Program-made: the position numbers and the translations under genes
Source of the DNA: Synergistaceae bacterium
GTDB taxonomy: Bacteria; Synergistota; Synergistia; Synergistales; Aminobacteriaceae
DNA length: 64,000 nucleotides
Reading direction: 5' to 3'
Assembly: GCA_018436725.1 (NCBI GenBank)
Contig: JAHDKT010000062.1
Location: 1-64,000 of the forward strand
Shown: piece by piece, positions 44,298 through 52,367 of the stretch
Layout of the letters: each line of letters opens with the position of its first letter
Numbering within the stretch: position 1 is the stretch's first letter
Notes under the pieces: model-generated
The model's input: only the letters and a program-made list of their open reading frames with translations
Database searches by the model: none
What the model was told of the DNA's origin: nothing

Positions 44298-45371
44298 ATG
44301 AGCGTCTACATCATCGCCGAGGCGGGTGTGAACCACAACGGGTCTTTGGATACGGCGCTGCAACTGGTGGACGCGGCCTCCGAAGCAGGGGCCGACGCCG
44401 TCAAGTTCCAGACGTTTACGACCGAACGCCTTGTCCGGAAAAACGCGCCCAAGGCCGAGTACCAGAAGCAGGCCACCGGAACCGGCGAAAGCCAGTATGA
44501 GATGCTCCGACGACTCGAACTGCCCCGCGCGGCCCATGAAACGCTGTTTGAACGATGCTCGGCGCGGGGGATCGACTTCCTTTCCACACCCTTCGACGAG
44601 GAGAGCCTCGATTTCCTGACGGACGAGCTGCGACTGAAGACGATCAAACTCGGCTCGGGGGAGGTCACCAACGGACCGCTGCTCCTCCGCACCGCCCGAA
44701 AAGGCGTGGACGTCATCCTCTCTACCGGAATGAGCACGCTCGGCGAAGTGGAGACGGCGCTCGCCTGCCTCGCCTTCGGCTACATCGCACCGAACGAATC
44801 CCCGTCGCTCGACGCGTTTCTCTCCGCCTATTTTTCTCCTGAGGGGCAGGACGCGCTTCAAAAACGAGTTACTTTGTTGCACTGCACAACGGAGTACCCG
44901 GCTCCGTTCGGCGAGGTCAACCTGCGCTCAATGCGCACCTTGAGAGATGCGTTTAACCTTCCGGTCGGCTACTCCGACCATACGGAGGGGGTCGCCGTCT
45001 CCATTGCCGCCGCCGCCCTCGGGGCTTCGGTGATCGAAAAGCACTTCACCCTTGACAGAGCGCTCCCGGGGCCGGATCATAAAGCTTCACTGGAACCGCG
45101 AGACCTCGCAGAGCTGGTGCTTTCCGTCCGTCAGACGGAGGCTGCGCTTGGGAGCGTCGTAAAAGCTCCATCCCCCTCGGAGCGTGAGAATCGGTGTATT
45201 GTACGCAAGAGTCTGGCGGCAAAACGTCCGATAAAAAAAGGAGAGCCTTTCTCATTGGAGAACCTTGCCTGTAAACGTCCCGGAGGGGGTATGTCCCCGT
45301 TCGCTTTTTGGAGCCTCATTGGACGAACGGCCGGTAGAGAGTATGCTGAGGACGAAGCCGTTGAAGAGTGA
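44298..45371 (+). CDS. legI: Legionaminic acid synthase, LegI/NeuB-like
   Basis: The enzyme condenses the 6-deoxy mannose derivative with phosphoenolpyruvate. The TIM-barrel part shows AEAGVNHNGSLDTALQLVDA, VKFQTF, and GYSDHTEG followed by ALGASVIEKHFTLDR. The C-terminal SAF (antifreeze-like) domain begins near RCIVRKSLAAKRPIKKGEPF. Length is 357 from ATG 44298, typical for NeuB-family proteins. Confidence 0.9.
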   Translation: MSVYIIAEAGVNHNGSLDTALQLVDAASEAGADAVKFQTFTTERLVRKNAPKAEYQKQATGTGESQYEMLRRLELPRAAHETLFERCSARGIDFLSTPFDEESLDFLTDELRLKTIKLGSGEVTNGPLLLRTARKGVDVILSTGMSTLGEVETALACLAFGYIAPNESPSLDAFLSAYFSPEGQDALQKRVTLLHCTTEYPAPFGEVNLRSMRTLRDAFNLPVGYSDHTEGVAVSIAAAALGASVIEKHFTLDRALPGPDHKASLEPRDLAELVLSVRQTEAALGSVVKAPSPSERENRCIVRKSLAAKRPIKKGEPFSLENLACKRPGGGMSPFAFWSLIGRTAGREYAEDEAVEE

Positions 45372-45402
45372 ACGAACGGACAGATTGGAGCTCCAAGGGA
45401 AG

Positions 45403-46041
45403 ATGCGGCGCATACTGATCCTTGCCGCGGGAGGGCATGCTTCCGTCCTTCACGATGTTTTGTTCTCCCTCGGATCGCCTCCATACGGTGTAATCGACCG
45501 GAAATTGATGGCCGGAGACCTTTGGGAGGATCTCACTGTTCTAGGCGATGATGACCTGCTCTCGACGCTCTCGCCGGAGGAATTCGTCTTAGTGAACGGC
45601 CTCGGCGCAAGTCCGGACTGCGCCCCCAGAAACGCGCTCTACGCCCGCTTCCGGGGCAAGGGCTTCTCCTTCCCACCTCTGAAGCATCCTTCGGCGGTTT
45701 TCGCGCGCAATGTCGTTTTTGAAGCGGGTTGCCAGATCATGGCGGGGGCTGTTCTGCAAAGCGGCGTTGTGGTAGGCGAGAACAGCGTGGTCAACACACG
45801 GGCAAGTATCGACCATCACTGCCGGATCGGGGCGGGAGCCTTCATAAGCCCCGGAGCGGTTCTCTGCGGCGGAGTCAGCGTGGAAGAAGGCGCTTTTATC
45901 GGAGCTGGAGCCGTTCTGCTCCCCGGTGTGCGCGTGGGCGAAAAGGCCGTCGTCGGGGCTGGTTCTGTGGTGCTTCAATCTGTTCGGGGGCATTCGATAG
46001 TGGCGGGCAACCCTGCCCGACGTCTTCGCCTTCTTGAATAG
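45403..46041 (+). CDS. Hexapeptide-repeat sugar N-acetyltransferase, PglD/NeuD-like (LegH role)
   Basis: The N-terminal half binds nucleotide sugar (RRILILAAGGHASVLHDVL), and the C-terminal half is a left-handed beta helix with hexapeptide repeats such as GVVVGENSVVNTRASIDHHCRIG. The PglD-type histidine dyad (IDHHC) is present. It would acetylate the 4-amino group made by LegC. ATG 45403 gives 212 residues, the family length; the frame is open upstream inside legI. Confidence 0.8.
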   Translation: MRRILILAAGGHASVLHDVLFSLGSPPYGVIDRKLMAGDLWEDLTVLGDDDLLSTLSPEEFVLVNGLGASPDCAPRNALYARFRGKGFSFPPLKHPSAVFARNVVFEAGCQIMAGAVLQSGVVVGENSVVNTRASIDHHCRIGAGAFISPGAVLCGGVSVEEGAFIGAGAVLLPGVRVGEKAVVGAGSVVLQSVRGHSIVAGNPARRLRLLE

Positions 46042-46125
46042 CGAAAAAGCCGAAAGTAAGTTCCGGACGCGAGGATAACAAAGCGCCTCCGAATTCTCGA
46101 TGCATCAAGAAACGGGGATGGTATA

Positions 46126-46842
46126 GTGATCGCGGACAAAAGTGTGCTTGCGCTTGTTCCCGCGCGAGCGGGGAGCAAGGGACTTCCCGGAAAAAACATC
46201 AGAGACTTTTGCGGGAAGCCGTTGCTTCAATGGAGCGTCGAGCACGGTCTTTCTTCCCGCTATGTCGACAAGGTTCTTGTCTCCACGGATTCGGAGGAGT
46301 TCGCGGAGATCGCTCGCAAGGGGGGAGCGGAGGTTCCCTTTCTCAGACCGGAGCATCTTGCTTCCGACATGGCCGCAAGCGTGGACGTCATTCTCCATGC
46401 GGTGGATTTTCTTGAGAAGCGTGCTCGAAGATTCGATATTCTCGTGTTGCTTGAGCCTACTTCTCCGCTGCGAAAACCGGAGGACATCGACGGAGCGCTC
46501 GAACTGCTTCTCTCCAGGCCGGAGGCGGAGAGCGTCGTCTCCATTTCGCTCACCGAAGCGCATCATCCGGCGTTTCTCATGAAGACAAAAGAGGCTGGAT
46601 TTCTTGAACCGTTTCTCACTGACTTCAAAGTAATCAGAAGGCAGGATATTTCTCCGCTTTTCTTCCTCGACGGAACGGTCTACATAAGTTGGATCGATGC
46701 TCTAAGGAGAAGACGCAGTTTTTACCACGAGAAGACTCTTGGGTACGAGGTGCCGAAGTACCAGTCCTTTGAAGTGGACGACATGGACGATTTTTTAATC
46801 TGCGAAGCCCTGTACAGGGCGAAATTCGTCGCAAAGGAGTAA
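46126..46842 (+). CDS. legF: CMP-legionaminic acid synthetase, LegF/NeuA-like
   Basis: A 238-residue cytidylyltransferase with the CTP-binding motif LVPARAGSKGLPGKNIRDFCGKPL, the LLEPTSPLR loop, and a late YISWIDALRR. It activates the nonulosonic acid with CTP for transfer by Maf. The GTG at 46126 follows GGGGATGG; an ATG at 46118 meets an in-frame stop at once. Confidence 0.87.
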   Translation: MIADKSVLALVPARAGSKGLPGKNIRDFCGKPLLQWSVEHGLSSRYVDKVLVSTDSEEFAEIARKGGAEVPFLRPEHLASDMAASVDVILHAVDFLEKRARRFDILVLLEPTSPLRKPEDIDGALELLLSRPEAESVVSISLTEAHHPAFLMKTKEAGFLEPFLTDFKVIRRQDISPLFFLDGTVYISWIDALRRRRSFYHEKTLGYEVPKYQSFEVDDMDDFLICEALYRAKFVAKE

Positions 46843-46848
46843 TGTGGA

Positions 46849-48045
46849 ATGACCAGTCTGAGAAAGTGCGAACGCTGTCTTCTCCCGGAGACGTACGAGA
46901 CGCTCGAGATCGCGGAAGACGATTCTTCGTGCAATATGTGCCGGGGCAGCGAATTTAAAAAACAAAATATAGATTGGGACAGAAGAAAGAAGCATTTCGG
47001 CACGATCATCGAGAAGTATAGGGGAAAGAGCGACTACGACTGCATCGTCCCATTCAGCGGAGGCAAGGACAGCACCTTCACCCTTTACTACCTTGTGAAG
47101 GAGTACGGAATCAAGCCGCTCGTCGTTCGCTTCAACCATGGTTTCTATCGGCCGGGACATGAAGAAAACGTTAATCGGACCTTGAGGAAGCTCGGGGTGG
47201 ATTTCATCGACTTCAGGCCGAACTGGACCATCGTGAAGCGCCTTATGCAAGAGTCGTTCGAGAGAAAGACCGACTTTTGCTGGCACTGTCATACGGGCGT
47301 TTACTCCTTCCCTCTGCGGATCGCAGTCCGTTTCGACGTGCCGCTCGTCGTATGGGGGGAACCGCTCTCGGAACTCTCCGCCTACTATACCTACGAAGGC
47401 GACGACGTCGAATTCGAGGACGAGGAGAAGTTCAACATGGTCCGAAACCTCGGCATCACCGCGGACGACATGTACGGCATGATCCACGCCGAGGATTTCC
47501 CGGTGGACAGGCGCGACCTGCTTCCCTACACCTACCCGACCGTGGACGAGCTGAAAAAACTCGGCTGTTACTCGATATGTCTGGGGAGTTTCATCCCGTG
47601 GGACTACAGGAAACAGACGAAGATGATCATTGACGAACTCGGGTGGGTCGGACTCGATATCGAAAGCGCACCCAGAGATGTGAACGGCGAGTTCGCCAAG
47701 GTCGAATGCTGGCTGCAGGGAACAAGAGATTACGTGAAGTATCTGAAGCGCGGCTACGGTCGCGTGACCCAGCTTGTCAACTTCGAGATCCGAAGCGGCA
47801 GAATGACCACCGAGGAGGGGCGTAGGCTCGTAGAGGCGTACGATGCATTCAAGCCCGCATCTCTCCAAGTTTTCCTGGAGTACATGGGAATGACCGAGAA
47901 CGAGTTCAACGACACCGTCGCCAGGTTCGCGGTCGCTCCATGGGCTCCGGATTTTAAAAGGAAACTTCCGGAAATTCGCCTTGCTGACATGGACTCCTGG
48001 TATCGCGAGGACAATCGGAAATACGAAGGAGAGAACGAAAAGTGA
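46849..48045 (+). CDS. N-acetyl sugar amidotransferase (WbpG/PseA/PtmG family)
   Basis: The 398-residue protein has a PP-loop SGGKDST (residues 70-76) for ATP pyrophosphatase chemistry and an N-terminal two-CxxC zinc site (C7, C10, C28, C31). Family members turn an N-acetyl group into acetamidino on pseudaminic or legionaminic acid, using ammonia from HisH/HisF-type partners. Both partners follow here with overlapping genes, so the product is probably 5- or 7-acetamidino legionaminic acid. Confidence 0.85.
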   Translation: MTSLRKCERCLLPETYETLEIAEDDSSCNMCRGSEFKKQNIDWDRRKKHFGTIIEKYRGKSDYDCIVPFSGGKDSTFTLYYLVKEYGIKPLVVRFNHGFYRPGHEENVNRTLRKLGVDFIDFRPNWTIVKRLMQESFERKTDFCWHCHTGVYSFPLRIAVRFDVPLVVWGEPLSELSAYYTYEGDDVEFEDEEKFNMVRNLGITADDMYGMIHAEDFPVDRRDLLPYTYPTVDELKKLGCYSICLGSFIPWDYRKQTKMIIDELGWVGLDIESAPRDVNGEFAKVECWLQGTRDYVKYLKRGYGRVTQLVNFEIRSGRMTTEEGRRLVEAYDAFKPASLQVFLEYMGMTENEFNDTVARFAVAPWAPDFKRKLPEIRLADMDSWYREDNRKYEGENEK

Positions 48046-48662
48046 TCGGTATCGTCGATCTGGAGCGGGGGAACATCGGTTCCGTCAAGAATGCCGTGGA
48101 GTTTCTCGGCGAAATTCCTATCGTTCTTGATTCGCCTTCCGGGATCGATGAATGCGACGGAATTATCCTGCCCGGGGTAGGTTCCTTTTTCAACAGCATG
48201 ACCGAGATGAAAAGGCGCGGTTTCGACGCAGCTTTGAGAGAGTACGCCGCAGGAGGCGGGCGGATCCTCGGCATCTGTCTCGGGATGCAGCTTCTGGCCT
48301 CGTTCGGAACCGAGAACGGCGACATCGAAGGTGTCGCCCTTATTCCGGGGCGTGTTCGCAGAATGAACGTTCCGAACGATCTCCGGCTTCCCCATGTGGG
48401 ATGGAACGGAGTTGAGAGAACGAGAGTCCACCCCCTTTTTCATGGAGTCAAGGAGGGTGTGGATTTTTATTTTACGCACTCCTATGTCTTCGAGGTCGAG
48501 AACGAGGAACATGCGCTCGGGAAGACGCTCTACGGAGAACGTTTCACATCCGTCGTTGCTGTCGGGAACGTTTGGGGAGTCCAGTTCCATCCGGAGAAGA
48601 GCCAGAAGAGCGGTCTCAGATTATTGAGAAATTTTCTCGAGGAGGAGACGGAAGCATGCTGA
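48042..48662 (+). CDS. hisH: HisH-like glutaminase of the sugar amidination system
   Basis: A class I glutamine amidotransferase of 206 residues. The catalytic triad is C79 in GICLGMQ, H183 and E185 in FHPEKS. It releases ammonia from glutamine. No histidine genes adjoin it, whereas the PP-loop amidotransferase (overlapping GTGA) and a HisF-like gene do, so it is the secondary-metabolism HisH type rather than the histidine-pathway enzyme. Confidence 0.87.
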   Translation: MIGIVDLERGNIGSVKNAVEFLGEIPIVLDSPSGIDECDGIILPGVGSFFNSMTEMKRRGFDAALREYAAGGGRILGICLGMQLLASFGTENGDIEGVALIPGRVRRMNVPNDLRLPHVGWNGVERTRVHPLFHGVKEGVDFYFTHSYVFEVENEEHALGKTLYGERFTSVVAVGNVWGVQFHPEKSQKSGLRLLRNFLEEETEAC

Positions 48663-49414
48663 AGACGCGTCTCATTCCAGTTCTCCTGCTTCGGGGAGGG
48701 CGCATGGTCAAGGGGGTCTCCTTCGCAGACTACCGTGACACCGGCGATCCCGTTTTCGCCTCCAGGGTCTACAATTCGCAGCTGGTCGACGAGCTGGTTT
48801 TTTTGGACATCGATGCTACTTCGGAGAATCGGGAGACGAATATCGCCGTCATTTCCGCCGTCTCGAAAGAGTGTTTTATGCCTCTGGCCATCGGCGGGGG
48901 GATACGTTCGGTAGAGGGGATGCATCGCCTGCTGGAAAGCGGAGCGGACAAGGTAGTTGTAACAAGCGCTGCTTTTGATACGCCCAGGCTGATACGGGAC
49001 GGCGCCGATGAGTTCGGCAGTCAATGCATCGTCGTCGGAATGGATGTTCGTCTCGTCGACGGACGGTACGCTCTCTTTTCTCACTCGGGAAGGGTGCGCA
49101 GGGAGATTTCCATTCAAGAACACATGGAGGTCTGTCAGGAGATGGGAGCGGGAGAGTTTTTTCTCAACTCCATCGACCGCGACGGGAGGATGGAGGGGTA
49201 TGATCTCGACCTGATTCGCTTTGTCGTGGAACGGGCCTCGATACCGGTTATCGCGTGCGGCGGTGCGGGAAACTTCATGCACCTTGTGGATGCGGTGAAA
49301 AAAACAGGAGTAAGCGCGCTTGCGATGGCGAGCATCTTCCACTTCGGAGACAACAACCCCATAAGAGCACGTTTCTTTTTAAAGAATTACGGGGTCAAGG
49401 TCAAGGAAGTCTGA
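48656..49414 (+). CDS. hisF: HisF-like ammonia-channel subunit of the sugar amidination system
   Basis: A 252-residue TIM barrel of the HisF family. IGGGIRSVEGM and the second catalytic aspartate (D130 in VGMDVR) are kept, but the first, D11 of true HisF (C-L-D-V), is leucine: LIPVLLLRGGRMVKGV. Such a change is seen in HisF2/WbuZ-type proteins that only channel ammonia. It overlaps hisH by seven bases. Confidence 0.87.
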   Translation: MLKTRLIPVLLLRGGRMVKGVSFADYRDTGDPVFASRVYNSQLVDELVFLDIDATSENRETNIAVISAVSKECFMPLAIGGGIRSVEGMHRLLESGADKVVVTSAAFDTPRLIRDGADEFGSQCIVVGMDVRLVDGRYALFSHSGRVRREISIQEHMEVCQEMGAGEFFLNSIDRDGRMEGYDLDLIRFVVERASIPVIACGGAGNFMHLVDAVKKTGVSALAMASIFHFGDNNPIRARFFLKNYGVKVKEV

Positions 49415-49433
49415 TGGAAGGGAGACTCGAAAA

Positions 49434-50093
49434 ATGTTGCTGGACGAAGGGGAACGAGATTCGCTCAGTCTGTACGCCGCAGATCAGCTGAATGCTTTAT
49501 TCCCGGACGGGAACCCGGTTCCGCCGGGTTTCCTACGGGACGTTCTCCCGCGTGCTTTGGAACGTGTCGAGCATTGTTTCTCGCGTATCGCCGACAGGTA
49601 TTTTTTCGACGGCGAGCGGGTGCTTTTCAACCATCTGCACGGCGATCAGTACGGCATGTTCCTCTACTTTCTTTCAAATACGCTCTATAGGATGGGAGAA
49701 GATACGTCCGTCTGCGCGAAACTCTTTGCCCTGAACAAGGCGCTACACGGTGTGGACGCCTTCTACGAAGTGGAGCTTCCCGACGTCTTTCGCTGGGTTC
49801 ATCCTCTGGGGACGGTACTGGGCAGAGGAAGCTACAGCGACTTTTTCTTGGTCTACCAGAGGTGCGGGATAGGCTCGAATAAAGACGTCTACCCGAAGCT
49901 GGGAAAATTTTGTTCGATGCATCCCGGAAGCAGCGTTCTGGGGAGCTGCGACGTGGGAGAACGCTGCGAGCTGGGCGCCGAGGCGCTGCTGCTCGATAGC
50001 TCGCTCCCCGAGGGTACGCTTTACGTGGGCACGCCGGGGAGCTTCCGAACGATTCGAAGAGAGCCCGATCTCTCTCGCTGGCGAAATGTTTGA
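49434..50093 (+). CDS. Hexapeptide-repeat transferase (serine acetyltransferase-like)
   Basis: Residues ~140-205 form a left-handed beta-helix pattern: HPLGTVLGRGSYSDFFLVYQ, GIGSNKDVYPKLGKFCSMHP, GSSVLGSCDVGERCELG, ending LYVGTPGSFRTI. The N-terminal 130 residues are helical, as in serine acetyltransferase-like proteins. Position between hisF and the aminotransferase suggests it acylates an amino or hydroxyl group of the glycan; the substrate cannot be read from sequence. Confidence 0.65.
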   Translation: MLLDEGERDSLSLYAADQLNALFPDGNPVPPGFLRDVLPRALERVEHCFSRIADRYFFDGERVLFNHLHGDQYGMFLYFLSNTLYRMGEDTSVCAKLFALNKALHGVDAFYEVELPDVFRWVHPLGTVLGRGSYSDFFLVYQRCGIGSNKDVYPKLGKFCSMHPGSSVLGSCDVGERCELGAEALLLDSSLPEGTLYVGTPGSFRTIRREPDLSRWRNV

Positions 50094-50139
50094 GACTAAA
50101 AAAGACCGTTATTTCATTGAAAACGCAGAGGTGAAAACT

Positions 50140-51435
50140 ATGAACGAATATACGCGAAGGCTTCAAGGGGTCATCCCGGGAGGAGCGCACACGTACTCCC
50201 GGGGGGCGGACCAGTACCCTTCGAACGCTCCGGCGATTCTCGAGCGTGGAAAAGGAGTTTATGTCTTCGATCCCGAAGGGAATAAATACCTGGACTACGG
50301 AATGGCGCTGCGAGCGGTGAACGTCGGTTATGCCGAGGACGAGATCGACGAGGCCGCGATACGGCAGATTCGCAACGGCAACAACCTTACGCGCCCTTCG
50401 ACGATCGAACTGCAAGCCGCCGAACTTCTTGTAGACTTGATCGATTCCGCGGATATGGTGAAGTTCACGAAGAACGGTTCTTCGTCCGTCTCGGCGGCTA
50501 TCAAGCTTGCACGCGGTTTTACCGGGAGAGATATGGTGGCTCGGTGTGCCGAGCACCCCTTCTTTTCCTACGACGACTGGTTCATAGGTTCCACGCCGAT
50601 CACGAGGGGGGTACCGCTCTCGACGATGGAACTGACCAAGCTGTTTCATTACAATGATATCGCTTCTTTGGAGGCTCTTGTCGCCGAATATCCGGGGAGG
50701 ATCGCCTGCGTCGTGCTCGAGCCGGCCACGACCGAGGAACCGAAGGAGAACTTTCTTCAAAAAGTAAAGGAGCTTTGCGCGCGGAATGGCATCGTTTTCA
50801 TCCTCGACGAGATGATCACGGGGTTCCGCTGGCACCTCAAGGGAGCGCAGCATTACTACGGGGCGACGCCCGACCTCTGTACATTCGGCAAGGCGATGGC
50901 CAACGGCTACTCGGTCTCCTGCGTCGCCGGACGGCGGGAGATAATGGAGTTGGGAAGCATTCATAACGAAGGGGCGGAACGCCTTTTCCTTCTTTCGACT
51001 ACGCATGGCGGAGAGATGGCGGGGCTGGGTGCGTTCGTCGAAACCGTATCCTTCATCCGGCGGAACGGTGTTGTCCAGCATTTATGGGAGTACGGGAAAA
51101 AGCTGATGGCAATGATGCGGCATGCCGCGGAACGACACGGAGTTGCGGAGAATTTCAAGGTGTGCGGTGTTCCGTGTTCGCCGAACTACCTGACGCTGGA
51201 TGTCGAAGGAAACGTTTCTCTTCCCCTGAGGACGCTCTTCTCCAAGGAGATGCTGCGAAACGGCGTGTTGATGCCCTGGATCGCTCTTTCATGGAGGCAC
51301 GGCGACGAGGAGCTGCAAATCACCGAGAAGGCTTTGGACGCAGCGTTTTCCGTCTATAAGAAAGCCCTGGAAGACGGCGTGGAGCGCTATTTGAACGAGC
51401 CGGCGATCAAGCCGGTCTTCCGGAAGTACAATTAA
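50140..51435 (+). CDS. Class III aminotransferase (glutamate-1-semialdehyde aminomutase-like)
   Basis: A 431-residue PLP enzyme. VIPGGAHTYSRGADQYP and the PLP region FILDEMITGFRWHLKGAQ with LCTFGKAMANGYS (the probable Schiff-base lysine) are clear. It resembles HemL, but no tetrapyrrole gene is nearby and the context is glycan synthesis. ATG 50140 follows AGAGGTG with eight bases; ATG 50086 overlaps the previous gene and is less likely. It abuts the SDR gene (TAATG). Confidence 0.72.
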   Translation: MNEYTRRLQGVIPGGAHTYSRGADQYPSNAPAILERGKGVYVFDPEGNKYLDYGMALRAVNVGYAEDEIDEAAIRQIRNGNNLTRPSTIELQAAELLVDLIDSADMVKFTKNGSSSVSAAIKLARGFTGRDMVARCAEHPFFSYDDWFIGSTPITRGVPLSTMELTKLFHYNDIASLEALVAEYPGRIACVVLEPATTEEPKENFLQKVKELCARNGIVFILDEMITGFRWHLKGAQHYYGATPDLCTFGKAMANGYSVSCVAGRREIMELGSIHNEGAERLFLLSTTHGGEMAGLGAFVETVSFIRRNGVVQHLWEYGKKLMAMMRHAAERHGVAENFKVCGVPCSPNYLTLDVEGNVSLPLRTLFSKEMLRNGVLMPWIALSWRHGDEELQITEKALDAAFSVYKKALEDGVERYLNEPAIKPVFRKYN

Positions 51436-52238
51436 TGACCGGTCGAGGCGATTCGAGAGGCGAGAAGGGGCTTCTCGACGGGAAGAGGGTAGTTGTGACC
51501 GGAGGGGCGGGGTTGCTCGGACGGTGTTTCTGCCGCGGTATTGTCGCTCATGGAGGCGTTGCCATCGTTGCGGACAAAGACTTTCTTTCCGCCTCGCTCC
51601 TTGCCGAAGAGCTGAACAGTACGGAAGAGAAGCGCGCGGCGGCGTTTGCGCTGGATATTTCGGACGCAGAGTCGGTAAGTGCTCTAATCTCTTTTGTCGA
51701 GGAGCGATTCGGGGGAGCGGACGCCTTGGTGAACAATGCCTACCCCAGAAACGCGAATTACGGACGTCCCGTTGAGGAGGTATCATATAACGATTTTTGC
51801 GAGAATCTCTCACTTCATTTGGGCGGGTATTTTCTTACGATGCAGCGGTTCGCTCTTTTCTTCAAGCGGCATGGGGGCGGTTGTATCGTTAATATGGGAT
51901 CGATCTATGGAACATTGCCGCCCCGTTTTTCAGTATATGAAGGAACATCGATGACCATGCCGCCCGAGTATGCGGCGATAAAGGCAGGGGTACTCCAGTT
52001 AACCCGTTATTTCGCACAGAGCTTCAAGAAGGACGGAGTGCGGGTGAACGCTTTAAGCCCGGGAGGTATAAGGGACGGACAGTCGGAAAGCTTTTTGGAA
52101 GCGTACGCTTCGTTTTGCGGAATAAAAGGCATGCTGGAGCCAATCGATATCGTAGGGGCGCTGCTCTTCCTGCTCTCGGATTCTTCCCGATTCGTAACGG
52201 GCCAGAATCTGGTGGTTGACGACGGTTTTTCTCTTTAA
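51435..52238 (+). CDS. ptmA: SDR-family oxidoreductase, PtmA-like
   Basis: A 267-residue classical SDR: cofactor motif VTGGAGLLGRCF, NNAYPR in place of NNAG, active-site serine in VNMGSIYG and YAAIK for the Tyr-Lys pair, ending FVTGQNLVVDDGFS. PtmA of Campylobacter is an SDR required for legionaminic-acid modification of flagellin, with an uncertain step. The start overlaps the aminotransferase stop by one base, suggesting consecutive action. Confidence 0.75.
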   Translation: MTGRGDSRGEKGLLDGKRVVVTGGAGLLGRCFCRGIVAHGGVAIVADKDFLSASLLAEELNSTEEKRAAAFALDISDAESVSALISFVEERFGGADALVNNAYPRNANYGRPVEEVSYNDFCENLSLHLGGYFLTMQRFALFFKRHGGGCIVNMGSIYGTLPPRFSVYEGTSMTMPPEYAAIKAGVLQLTRYFAQSFKKDGVRVNALSPGGIRDGQSESFLEAYASFCGIKGMLEPIDIVGALLFLLSDSSRFVTGQNLVVDDGFSL

Positions 52239-52282
52239 AATTTCTCATAAAAGAAGCTCGATTGCGCCTTGCGAGAAATTTT
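52237..52282 (+). terminator. AT-rich inverted repeat between ptmA and ptmE
   Basis: AAAATTTCTC (52237-52246) and GAGAAATTTT (52273-52282) form a ten-pair stem with a 26-base loop, followed by an A/T-rich run to about 52320. It begins at the ptmA stop. The large loop and low GC make it a weak terminator; the AT-rich tract may also hold the ptmE promoter, but no clear boxes were found. Confidence 0.4.
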
Positions 52283-52367
52283 TATAAAATTTAAAAAAAT
52301 ATGATTTTTACTATATTCTTTTTCCAAATCCTGAAAGCTCCATCTTCAAGTAAAGGAGGATGCTCAA

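Noticed and set aside
48042-49414. hisH-hisF as part of histidine synthesis
   Set aside because: No other his genes are near, the HisF-like protein has leucine in place of the first catalytic aspartate, and both genes overlap an N-acetyl sugar amidotransferase.
50140-51435. Aminotransferase called as HemL
   Set aside because: Context is glycan synthesis and no tetrapyrrole genes adjoin; a general class III call is safer.
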